Positions 34,411-42,663 of a DNA stretch of 42,663 nucleotides are shown here, piece after piece. Origin of the DNA: Scenedesmus sp. ARA3 (lineage: Eukaryota > Chlorophyta > Chlorophyceae > Sphaeropleales > Scenedesmaceae); NCBI GenBank assembly GCA_004335835.1, contig RWJK01001076.1, positions 25,905-68,567 of the forward strand, read 5' to 3'. Made by a program: the position numbers and the translations under genes. Under the pieces are notes generated by a model that saw nothing but the letters and a program-made list of their open reading frames with translations, searched no databases and was not told where the DNA came from. How positions within the stretch are numbered: the first letter of the stretch is position 1; every line of letters starts with the position of its first letter.

Positions 34411-34442
<32 letters not shown>

Positions 34443-37400
34443 GATCCAGCAAAGCATTGCAAGTGCATGCAGCTACACGCACGCAGCAGCTGCCAACCTG
34501 CACAAGGAAAAACCAGCCATGCATGCTTTGAAGAGCTCCTCCAACCTTAGCAGCAGCAAAATACTGACCATCATGGATGAAATGATTTTCAGACTATGAA
34601 CGCGTGTTGAATCTGTGCCAAGCCGCAAGCGCAGCGCCGCCTTGACAATAATCACAACAGCCAGCTGTGCATGTGATGTGCAGAGAGACACGCCGTGCCC
34701 TGTGCAGCCCACGCTGACGCGCTGACGATAACAAAACACCCAAGTTGTGGCATAAAAGCGCACCAGTTGGTGAGGCTGTGCAGCTCTGCCGCCTCTACGT
34801 AGGGCACGTGGTTCACGCCAAACACAGCATTCCATGTGCATGCAAATACGCTGCCTCCCTCACGAAACATGATGCGCACATATAATGCCAACTGCAGCGA
34901 ACTCTCCACAATAACAATAAAAACCAGCTGTGCAGTGGCGATATGCTATATGTGCTGCACAAATCAACAGCCAGCTGCGCAACTACGGTGTGTTATGCCA
35001 AGGCGCACCAGCTGGTCAGTGAGTGCAGCTCTGCCGCCTCCACGTAGGGCACATGGTTCACGCCCACGCTCAGCAGCAGCGGCAGCAGCGGCACCGCCAC
35101 CGCCAGCAGCAGCAGGTAGGCGGGCGCATCAGGGCTGAGTGCGCTGGTGTACACGCTGCTGTAGATGCTGCCCGACAGGCCCACAAAAGATTTGAGCAGT
35201 CCTACCACTGCATGTGTGTGTGTGGAGGGGCGGGGGATGTGAAGAGATGAGAAGGAAGATTGCATCCATGTGGTTTCAACTGGACAACAGTGGGGACGGC
35301 AGGCAGAAGGTCCTACAGGTAGTGCACATATTGGTTGCCTGGTAGCTAGGCAGTGCTGCAGGAGTTGGCATTGCGAGGTTTGCCAGCATGGAAACACTGG
35401 TAGCAGCACAGACTGACACCATGGACTGCCTGCTTGCCACGACAGCTGAGCTTGCAACTGCCTCCAACCAGAACGTTGCCGCTGAGTCAGCATTACACGC
35501 ACACCTGCTGCGACAGCAGCGCATTGCCGGGTCTGCCTGCCCTCACCTGCGCCCCTGTTGTTGGGAAAGTTGCGCACGTTGGTCACAATGGTGGCGGTGT
35601 CATACCAGCTGCTGGCGTTGCCTGCAGCACGTGATGCATGCAGATGTGAAATCAGAACCTCCAGGTTTGGTGGTGGCGAGAATGCGTGTAAGCACCACCT
35701 GCAGCAGCATTGCCGGCAGCGCCAGGCCTTGGGACGCAGCATCTGTTCGATCAGCTGTCTTGGCGCCCGAGGCACAAATGCAGAGCTGGCTGGGGCCCTG
35801 TGAGCATGATGCGCGGTTGTTGCACGAGCAGCATGCACTGCACCAAAGGCAGTGCACACGCCAGCATCAACCCTGCCACAAGCACCCAAACGTTCAGGAC
35901 TGAAGAACAGCCACACACCAGCAGCCGCCCTCACCTGCCACGAAGGCCAAGGCCAGCAGCCCCAGGTAGCTCAGCTGCAGCGCGCCTGATGCGGCCAGGT
36001 ACAGCCCGCCTGCAGCAGCAGCAGCAGCAGCAGCAGCGCAGCGGCCGGTGACGTGAGAATACTGCGCGGCAGAGGGACGCAATAGTTTGCGACTGCTGTT
36101 GCTGCCACTGCTCTGCTAGGGGCTGCAGCAACCGGCTGCATTTTGACGCAACGTAGCTGAGGCAATGAGAGCGTACATTGCATAGTTGCATAACAACTGG
36201 CAACCTGTGCCTGTGCAGCAGCTGGTAGGCCGGCCCCTCACCAACTGGCTGCACTCTGACGCTATGTAGCTGAGGTGACGAGGTGGAGTACGCTACGTAG
36301 TTGAAATTTACTGGATGCGTGCGCCTGTACATGTGCCTGTCGGCCCCACCCTCACCATACCCATAACAGCTGGGAACATAACAGCTGGGAACACGTGCAT
36401 GCGCAGCCCCTAGTGGGCCAGCCCCCTCACCGTATCCCACCGCCCCCAGCACCACGCCCACCCAGATCGTGATCCTGCACACAGCAGCATGCACACAGCA
36501 GCATGCACAGCAATGCCAACAGCAGCGTTGCAGCCAGTTGATGGTCAGCGCCAGCAGAGAAGCACTGCCCACAGCGTCCTTGATTATGATGGACCCTCAC
36601 CAGCCAGTGCAGCTGCTGCGGTTGGCAATGCTGCTGCTGGCTTTGCTACCTGAGCAGTGTAGATGCACCGCAATGACATCAGTGATACCTTGCTGGACAG
36701 TTTCCACTGTTGATATTGCTCTCCCCATGATTGCAGCGCGCTGCTGCTATCGTTCACGATGAGGCAACCCCACTTCCTGCCACACAAACAAGCTGCCCTT
36801 CCTGAGACATCACAGTTGGCGCTGCATGCAGAGTCATCTAGCAGCTGCTGCTGCTGCCACTGATGACCAAGCTCTGCAACCGGCTGGGCTCGGCAGCAGC
36901 CGCCCACCTTGGGCCCACCCTGACAGCACCCACTGATGACCAAGCTCTCCCCAGATTGCGGCGCGCTGCTGCTAGTCGTTCAGCACGAGGAGGCAAACCC
37001 ACTTCCTCAAATACGAACAAGCTGCTGCTGCTGCTGCTGCTGCCGCCCACCTTGGGCCCATCCTGTTGTGCCTCTCCATCAGCTCGTAGCAGCTGCCCGA
37101 CAGCAGTGCCAGGAAGTTGCCAAAGGCCAGCATGCTGCCCAGGCCCTCCAGCTGCACCTGCAGCAGGCAGCAGCAGCAGCAGCGCTGCATAACGCTGACG
37201 TGTGTATGTGCTGCCATAGCATGGCAGCGACGCATACACGCTGCCATGAAGGAACCAGCTTGTGAACTGCCCCGCCACACAGCATCACCGCCACACAGCA
37301 TCACCGCTGCTGCTGCCAAGCCACACAGCACACACAGCAACTGCCAAGCCACACAGCATCACCGCCACACAGCATCACCGCCACACAGCATCACCGCTGC

Positions 37401-37949
37401 TGCCACACAGCATCACCGCCACACAGCATCACCGCCACACAGCATCACCGCCACACAGCATCACCGCTGCTGCCACACAGCATCACCGCCACACAGCATC
37501 ACCGCTGCTGCTGGTGGACCCCATGCTGCAGCAGTGCTGCATCATGTTTGAGCACCTATGGTTCTGGTTTGGCACAGCAAGCAGCTGCAGCCAGGTGTTG
37601 CTGCTGGTCTGTCCCCGTATGCCGCCTCACATGGTCCAGGCCGAGGCTGCTGCCAAGCGCAGCGGCATAGATGCTGAACGTGTACACCGGCGACCCAGCA
37701 ACCTGCAGTGCAGGCGGATATAATATGGCAGTTCTTGAACGAACGACAACCCTGCTGGTGTAGTCTGCATAGATGCGTGCGGTCAACATCCCTGCACTTC
37801 CTTGTTGGTGATATGCATGAGTGGCGCAGCGTCAGCAGCTGGTTGGGCCGGTCTCCCCTAATTGCATAAGTAGACGCTGAGGCGGTGACACTTGCCTGGA
37901 TCAGTGCTGATGCAGTGAAGGTGTAGAACCTGCGGCATGCATTTGTCAT
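29858..37949 (-). CDS. Nodulin-like major facilitator transporter
   Basis: Fifteen minus-strand exons join in phase to 799 aa: 37949-37896, 37702-37631, 37157-37051, 36474-36431, 36009-35935, 35621-35547, 35207-35009, 34407-34323, 34121-33994, 33622-33291, 33096-32902, 32559-32308, 31838-31536, 31102-30885, 30118-29858. The N-half (1-280) carries nodulin-like marks: VAGSPVYTFSIYAAAL, NFPNNRG, GLLKSFVGLSGSIYSSVY. A long cytosolic-type loop (~280-458) with EPLL and a poly-Gln run separates it from the C-half: FWLLFFLFLAGVGACLTFLN, then LGLCYGGIFSLIPAIAADVF, then PCIGTDCY. A Gln-rich tail (713-799) is unusual. Intron 1 uses a GC-AG donor (GCAAGT). The substrate is unknown; plant relatives include membrane carriers with little biochemistry. 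It lies upstream of ATG16 on the same strand and diverges from the dihydroorotate-dehydrogenase-like gene. Confidence 0.9.
30318..30500 (-). repeat. Copies of the start of the transporter's last exon
   Basis: The acceptor and first ~50 coding bases of exon 30118-29858 (TATRAPSDPTIS) recur at about 30318-30372, with a shorter piece at 30476-30500. Confidence 0.75.
30645..30710 (-). repeat. Copy of the end of a transporter exon with donor
   Basis: It matches 30881-30946, the end of exon 30885-31102 (LSEVQQEEAQDTVQQ region), at high identity and keeps a GTGAGG donor in place of GTGTGT. Confidence 0.85.
31203..31256 (-). repeat. Copy of the start of a transporter exon
   Basis: The start of exon 31102-30885 (YFYSQAVAAHGAGEPC) recurs here almost unchanged, about 150 bases upstream in the intron. 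Confidence 0.85.
31391..31440 (-). repeat. Copy of the end of a transporter exon with donor
   Basis: It matches 31531-31580 (AIGCYVFPTQLA plus donor). The frame and the GTGAGC donor are intact, so an alternative splice product is conceivable. Confidence 0.85.
31442..31499. repeat. CTG microsatellite
   Basis: About 19 near-perfect CTG units, the longest in the window, lie between an exon-end copy and the true exon 31838-31536. Confidence 0.95.
31900..32050 (-). repeat. Copies of the start of a transporter exon
   Basis: The start of exon 31838-31536 (GRLLMGML) recurs at about 31909-31935 and 32020-32048 in the upstream intron. Confidence 0.7.
33725..33778 (-). repeat. Copy of the start of a transporter exon with acceptor
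   Basis: It reads YVHDHLADP like exon 33622-33291, with its own CCGCAG acceptor in the same phase, but diverges after ~30 bases. Confidence 0.8.
34759..34818 (-). repeat. Copy of the end of a transporter exon with donor
   Basis: It matches 35004-35064 (VNHVPYVEAAELHSLT plus GTGCGC donor) with a few changes. The frame and donor are intact. Confidence 0.85.
36730..37050 (-). repeat. Two-unit tandem array (~220 bp) carrying a transporter exon end
   Basis: GCGCGCTGCTGCTA...CCCACTTCCT occurs at about 36737 and 36960. The end of exon 37051-37157 plus its GTGGGC donor recurs at 36893-36922. GATGACCAAGCTCT is likewise present twice (36862, 36933). Confidence 0.8.
37275..37504. repeat. 16-bp minisatellite in a transporter intron
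   Basis: About a dozen units of CCACACAGCATCACCG, some separated by CTGCTG, fill this part of intron 2. Confidence 0.9.
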
Positions 37950-38706
37950 GCGTACGATAAATTCAGCACACCAGGTTGCACCAACAACAGTTCAAACTGT
38001 TGTGGGCATTGATAGCACGTGTTCACTGATGCATGCCACCCATGCCCGCAGCTGCTGCAAGCATATCGCACTTGTTCACGCGTACACGTAGCTTGAGCGA
38101 CCGTCTGAAACTGCTGCTCCTCAGACCCCGCGTGCCACCACCCATGTTGAGTACAGCAGCAGCAGCAGCAGTTAGCTGGTGCAGCTGGTGCAGCTAACTG
38201 CTGCTGCCGTGTGTGAACGCCGCACTGGAGTAAAGCATCAAGGTGGATGTCAGACAAAGGTTTGCTTTACTTGACTGAGAGCCACGGCCTGTATGTGCAG
38301 GGACAACGTTGCTGACGCAGGATGGTACCAACGGGTAGCGAGGAGTGGGCTCTCTGCAAACTGGATGTAACGTTAGCGTACCCCTTGAGCATGGTAACTT
38401 CCAATTTCAGCATACTGCATCTTGTATACAGCTCTAAACGAGCCAGTGATCAGCAAGTGGATTGCTAGGGCTTTCTGACAACGTGTCAGTCATCTACGTA
38501 TAGCTAACGCTGCTACTGAACAGCTAAGGTTGCTTGTGAGTGCTCTTCATTGCATTTTGTACCGTTAATACCTCTCAACACTAATTCAGGCCGCAACAGA
38601 CAGCAGTGTCGGAACCTGTACGCCGAAACTTGACAATCAACTGCAGTGAAAGAGTGCATGGGCCAACAGCGACCTTGAACCACTCACCCTGATTGTCAAA
38701 TCCCCT
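37950..38706. promoter_or_regulatory. Divergent upstream region
   Basis: The 757 bases between the transporter start (-) and the dihydroorotate-dehydrogenase-like start (+) should carry both promoters. A CAG run with a GCAGCTGGTGCAGCTAACTG inverted motif lies at 38155-38200. No TATA box is evident. An upstream noncoding or targeting exon of either gene cannot be excluded. Confidence 0.45.
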
Positions 38707-41700
38707 ATGAGCACCTGCATATACGACATCACCGCCTCCTGGGCGGACAACGTCGCGAGAGGCCCACAGTTTGACAGCCCCGTGCCTCAACGGCCTCAAA
38801 CGCACAGCGATCAGTGGATAGACTTTCTTGGTTACAAGGTATGTCGCAGCACAGCGGCTGATGTGTTGCCTAGCTGACCTGCCGGCTCAGCCCGCCAAAA
38901 GTGCAGCAGCACCAGCAGCAGGGGATGCTGCCATGATTCACCACCAGCACCAGGCACAGCTTGCTTTCTACTGACGCCGCAAGAGTTGCAGAATCCGACC
39001 AGTTTAGGTTACCACCACACGTTGTTCAAGGTTGTTGCATGCATGCTGCAGCAGCGACTGCTGGCAATCGAATGGACGCTTGACCCGTGTTGGGGCTGTG
39101 TCGCACGGTCACATGCAGGTAGCATCGCGCATAGGCGTGCCTGCAGGCCCGCTGCTGGACAGCAGGTGGACCAGCCTGGCCGCCAGCCTGGGCTACGACA
39201 TCGTCACCTACAAGACCATCCGCACAGCCGCCAGCGCAGGCCATGCGCCGCCCAACGTGCTGTACCTGCAGGCGGACGGCAAGCAGCTGCCAGCAGCAGG
39301 CGACACCACACCGCTGCAGGTGAGGGTGGTGAAGTCATTTGTGGCAGCGTCCCTCGGGCAGCGCTATGCTGCATGCAGCAGCCGCCTCAATAATTTGTGT
39401 CATGCAATTGACGTTGTTTGCAGGGAGCAAGCAGCCCTGCCACACTTCAAGCAGTGCGCTGCTGTTCACCATCAAAGCAACCTCGCAACAAGCAGTTGGG
39501 CGCTGTACGCTGTTTGACCATTTGCTCTTTTATGTGTTGGTAGTATGCAGGCTGTTATGTGCGGTTACCTGTGGCCCTGGTATGCTTGCCTCTTTGGTGA
39601 AGTACACGCATGTTGCTTCTGTTCATCTGCTGCTGCACATATCGCTGTTGTTGCTGCTGCAGGCAGCAGGCGTGGAGCAGCCTGACGAGGCTGCTGCTAC
39701 TGCTGTGGCCATCACCAACAGCTTTGGCATGCCCAGCATGGATGCAGCTTTCCTTATGGCAGACATACCGGCAGCACAGGCGGCGCTGCGGCCAGGCCAG
39801 GTGCGGCGCATGCGGCAGAAGGCGTGCCAGGGCAGCCCGCAGCAGCAGCAGTGTGGCGGCAGCAGCACCAACAGTAGCAGTAGCGGCAGTGGCAGCAGCA
39901 GCAGCATGTCATGGCATTCCTTCACGCTGCTGTGAAAAACGACTGCTTGGTGCTGTTGTGATGGGTGCTGGCTAGCATCATGCCACAAAGCTGCTCATGT
40001 CAAGCGCAGAAGGACCTGCAACTGTCAGCTCATGCAGCCACAAACGCTACCTGGCTGTTGCTGTTTTGCTTTGTTTAACATGTAAGCGCTATCAGTGTGT
40101 ACCTGCCTGTGTCTGTTTCTGTCTGCAGCTGCTGGTGGTGTCAGTGACTGGCACGCCAAACAGGCCGGATGGCGTGGGCTTTGCAGAGGACTTTGTGCAG
40201 GCAGCGCTGCTGGCAAAGCAAGCAGGTCAGTACAGGCTGTGGTGTTCAGCATGGCTTGATGTGCACACACACAGTGCATCATCCACCGTTCCTTTGTGCA
40301 AATAGCCGGTTGCCAGGATATCTTGCCAGCCTGTTGTGCTTTGCGTGTCTGCCACCTTGCTGCAGAATGTGTAGCAGTACTGTGCATGGCCTTTTTATCA
40401 CATGTGAATCATAGACTAGCCGTCTGCAGCTCATTGCATACACTTCCTGCCCTGCAGGGGCCAAGGTAATCGAGGCCAACCTGTCCTGCCCAAACGTGGG
40501 CAAGGGCCAGGGAGCGCTGTACGCTGATGCACAGCAGGTGGCAGCGCTCACAGCAGCACTGGTGCAGGTGAGCGACGAGGCACAGCTCAGGCGCAGCAGT
40601 GGGCACGTAGTTTAACATGCATAGGAGATTGCTGCCGTCACTTGCTCTGACCCGAACTGGTGCAGGTCAGCCATGTGGCACAGCCCAGGCAGCAGCAGTG
40701 GGGCCAGGCTCTGAGGCACAACAGAGTCGTCTGACAGCCAGCACTGGACATGGCTGCTGAGGCTTGCTGGCGCCCCTGTAGCAGCTGTTGTGAGCTTGCG
40801 CTGGATGCACTGCAGTTGAACCACGCTGCTACTTGCAACGTGTGAAGGACACGCGGCGCGCTGCATACACACGCGCAATGCACACATATGCAACACACCG
40901 AGACATGACATTTCCAATGCTGCCTGCTTAAACAAAGGCCTGCCTGCCTGCCGCGCACGCACCTGCAGGCGCTGAGCCCCGCCGTGCCGCTGCTGCTCAA
41001 GGTGGGCGCCTTCCCTGATGAGGCGGCGCTGGAGGCGGTGCTGGGCGCAGCAGCAGCGGCTGGGGCACGCGGCGTGGCTGGCATCAACGGGCTCAGCAGG
41101 TGCGGCTGCTGCTTGGGCCCGGCAAATGTGTGCATGGGTGCAGGAAGGGATGGTGATGTCCATTTTTTACGTGACTGTTGTCCGTGTTTTGTGTGAGGTT
41201 TTTCCCCCAATGTGCTTGTTGGCTACAGGGAAGCAACATCACAGCAAACATGCATCAAAGGGCTCAGCAGGTGCGGCAGCGCCAGTGCTGCATGGTAGAC
41301 ATGTCCTGCAGGCATTGATGGTGCTTTTTTTTCAAGCGAGTCAGCTACAAGGGCTGGACTTAGCAAATGTGGACTCACTCCTTCAAAAGACCCATTGAGG
41401 GGATGAGGCAACCTGTGCCGCCATCACCCCATAGATGGGCTCTAATGTCGCCTTGGGAGGCATGAGCATTGGCACCTTACAAAGCAACATGCACTTTACA
41501 AGCCACTCACTACAGTGTGTTGTGCTGCAGCAAAGCTAGTGGTGTTTTCTTCAAGGCAATCACACCCATGCTTACATGTCTCAGTGAGGACACTGCTTGC
41601 AGCAATTATGTTCTTGCTGGTGGCAAGCTTTCTCTTTTTTTTGAAGCAAGAAAGTTACAAGGGCTGACCTAAGTAACTGTGCACTTGCTCCTCAAAAAGA

Positions 41701-42199
41701 TCCATTGAGAGAGTGAGGCAACCTGTTCCGCACTCACCCCACAGGTCTCTCGTACCAAGAGACACTGTCACACGACCATGCAGACAGCCCCGTGAGGGGC
41801 AGCCCCGAAAGGCATCCAGGACCTGACCGAGTGCCCAGACTCGGAAGCTTTCTCAGGCAAGAACCTTATTCACTGATTGCTGTCTGCCGCTGCCGTCCCT
41901 GCAGGTCCATCATCACCGCAGATGGTGAGCCAGCCCTCGGCCCCGACCGGCCTACCAGCGGCGTGTGCGGCGCGCCCATACGTCACGCAGCGCTGCAGTT
42001 TGTGCGGGCGGCCAGGCGCATCATCGACAGGCGGCAGCTGGGGCTGGCGCTGGTTGGGGTGGGCGGCGTGATGTGTGCGCAGCATGCGGTGGATATGTTG
42101 GAGGCTGGCGCTGATGTTGTGCAGAGTGCCACTGGAATGATGTGGCACCCGTTGCTGGCACATGAGTACCACCAGCTAGTGCAGCAGCAAAGCAGGTGA
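38707..42199 (+). CDS. Dihydroorotate dehydrogenase-family flavoprotein (class 1-like)
   Basis: Seven exons join in phase to 367 aa: 38707-38838, 39119-39319, 39663-39800, 40129-40225, 40458-40567, 40969-41099, 41905-42199. Exon 1 encodes a leader ending QWIDFLGYK, joined to GVPAGPLLDSRW, the barrel start typical of this family. LGYDIVTYKTIR and NSFGMPSMD fit the FMN site. ANLSCPNVGKG (196-206) carries Cys200 where class 1 enzymes have the catalytic Cys; class 2 (mitochondrial, quinone-linked) enzymes have Ser. SGVCGAPIRHAAL and VGVGGV (FMN phosphate) close the barrel. The family oxidises dihydroorotate to orotate in pyrimidine synthesis or reduces pyrimidines. The exact substrate is uncertain. 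No transit peptide is obvious. Intron 6 (805 bases) contains repeats and an exon-6 end copy. Confidence 0.87.
41251..41275 (+). repeat. Copy of exon-6 end with donor in the following intron
   Basis: CATCAA(A)GGGCTCAGCAG followed by GTGCGGC repeats 41082-41106, the end of exon 6 and its donor, about 170 bases downstream. Confidence 0.8.
41324..41428 (+). repeat. Interspersed repeat B, copy 1 (diverged)
   Basis: A T-rich start, CTACAAGGGCTGG, a CACTC-C-TTCAAAAGA segment and GAGGCAACCTGTGCCG match the copy at 41628-41736 with about one base in four changed. Confidence 0.7.
41628..41736 (+). repeat. Interspersed repeat B, copy 2
   Basis: T8GAAGCAAG, TTACAAGGGCTGACC, AACTGTGCACTTGCTCC, GATCCATTGAGAG and GGCAACCTGTTCCGC follow in order. 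It leads directly into module A at 41742. An inverted copy is at 42349-42458 and a direct partial copy at 42505-42577. Confidence 0.85.
41742..41842 (+). mobile_element. Module A, copy 1 (one inverted-repeat end)
   Basis: GTCTCTCGTACCAAGAGAC hairpin, then GACAGCCCCGTGAGGGGCAG, GGCATCCAGGACCTGA. It matches 42228-42310 but lacks the right inverted terminus seen there. Confidence 0.7.
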
Positions 42200-42220
42200 C
42201 CATCGCACCCCCTCACCCGA

Positions 42221-42344
42221 CAGTTTTCTTGTACCAAGAGACGCTCTCACCGGGCCCTGCAGACAGCCCCGTGAGGGGCAGCCCGGAAAGGCATCCAGGA
42301 CTTGATCGAGTACCCAAACAGCGTCTCTTGGTACAAGAGAACTG
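42221..42344. mobile_element. MITE-like element with 25-bp terminal inverted repeats
   Basis: The left end 42221-42245 and right end 42320-42344 are reverse complements at 24 of 25 positions (CAGTT(T/C)TCTTGTACCAAGAG...). The 124-bp element has no coding capacity and an internal GCCCCGTGAGGGGC hairpin. No target-site duplication is clear. Related modules are at 41742 and 42578, so it is a family. It lies 21 bases after the stop of the dihydroorotate-dehydrogenase-like gene. Confidence 0.75.
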
Positions 42345-42348
42345 AGGT

Positions 42349-42458
42349 TTGAGCGCGGAACAGGTTGCTTTATCCTCTCAATGGATCTGTTTGTGTTTGT
42401 GGAGCAAGTGCACAGTTATGTAGGTCAGCCCTTGTAACTTGCTTGCTTCAGAAAAAAA
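42349..42458 (-). repeat. Interspersed repeat B, inverted copy
   Basis: The reverse complement of this stretch matches 41628-41736 closely (GAAGCAAGCAAGTTACAAGG through GCAACCTGTTCCGCGC). Together they form an inverted pair around the last exon of the upstream gene. Confidence 0.85.
42433..42437 (+). terminator. TGTAA poly(A) signal candidate
   Basis: TGTAA is 234 bases after the stop at 42199, inside the inverted repeat-B copy. If used, the repeat supplies the gene's 3' end signal. Confidence 0.45.
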
Positions 42459-42504
42459 ACAATGGATCTGTTTCATGGATTGGTTCAAGGTTGCTAGGTC
42501 CAGC

Positions 42505-42577
42505 CCTTGTTTTTTTTTTGAAGCAAGCAACTTACAAGGGGACGCTGACCTACATAACTGTGCACTTGCTCCACAAA
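42505..42577 (+). repeat. Interspersed repeat B, partial direct copy
   Basis: T-run, GAAGCAAGCAACTTACAAGG, CTGACCTACATAACTGTGCA and CTTGCTCCACAAAA. It forms a foldback with the inverted copy at 42349-42458 and leads into module A at 42578. A short inverted fragment (42459-42504) lies between them. Confidence 0.8.
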
Positions 42578-42663
42578 AGGTCTCTTGTACCAAGAGACGT
42601 TGTCACACGACCATGCAGACAGCCCCATGAGGGGCAGCCACGAAAGGCATCCAGGACCTGGCC
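42578..42663 (+). mobile_element. Module A, copy 3, cut by the window edge
   Basis: GGTCTCTTGTACCAAGAGAC, ACGACCATGCAGACAGCCCC and GGCATCCAGGACCTG match 41742-41826 closely. The rest lies outside the window. Confidence 0.75.

Noticed and set aside
41775..41815. Hammerhead-ribozyme-like core in module A (GTGAGGGGCAGCCCCGAAAG)
   Set aside because: The GA-stem-GAAA arrangement is suggestive, but the invariant CUGANGA core is not met in any of the three copies (CCCGTGA or CCCATGA).

Overview
The window is nuclear DNA of a green alga. I infer a chlorophyte, probably of the Chlorophyceae (a Scenedesmus/Tetradesmus-like relative would fit), but the sequence does not prove the genus. The signs are intron-dense genes with GT-AG introns (mostly GTGAGN or GTGCGN donors), pervasive CAG/CTG microsatellites, a chloroplast omega-6 desaturase of plant type, a Ser-Pro-rich cell-wall-type protein end, and TGTAA motifs (the usual green-algal poly(A) signal) downstream of several genes. 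I rebuilt the exon-intron structures by hand from reading frame, splice phase and family knowledge. In five of the six complete genes the coding sequence closes from start to stop without a frame conflict; the sixth, a secreted Cys-rich gene, lacks a confirmed 3' end.

Layout: the 3' end of a hydroxyproline-rich-type gene (2-283, +); FAD6 chloroplast omega-6 desaturase (2849-6388, -, 11 exons, 420 aa); a divergent small chloroplast-type membrane protein (6734-7951, +, 164 aa); a bZIP factor (9883-11636, +, 378 aa); ATG16, the coiled-coil/WD40 autophagy protein (14588-29015, -, 15 exons, 634 aa); a nodulin-like major-facilitator transporter (29858-37949, -, 15 exons, 799 aa); and a dihydroorotate-dehydrogenase-family flavoprotein (38707-42199, +, 7 exons, 367 aa). 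A 6.3-kb ATG16 intron (17538-23846) holds two opposite-strand paralogous genes for secreted, Cys-rich proteins of a family I do not recognise: one looks intact (18559 onward), the other is interrupted by stops (21494-22584).

The most striking pattern is not a gene. In FAD6, ATG16, the transporter, the dihydroorotate-dehydrogenase-like gene and one nested gene, short pieces spanning an exon edge (the last or first 20-100 coding bases plus the splice site) are tandemly copied into the neighbouring intron. I count more than a dozen cases. Many copies keep a usable donor or acceptor. This suggests introns here grow by local tandem duplication across exon borders, leaving decoy or alternative splice sites. 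The last exon of the dihydroorotate-dehydrogenase-like gene is also bracketed by copies of a small inverted-repeat element. No rRNA, tRNA or CRISPR was seen. The genes do not form one pathway.
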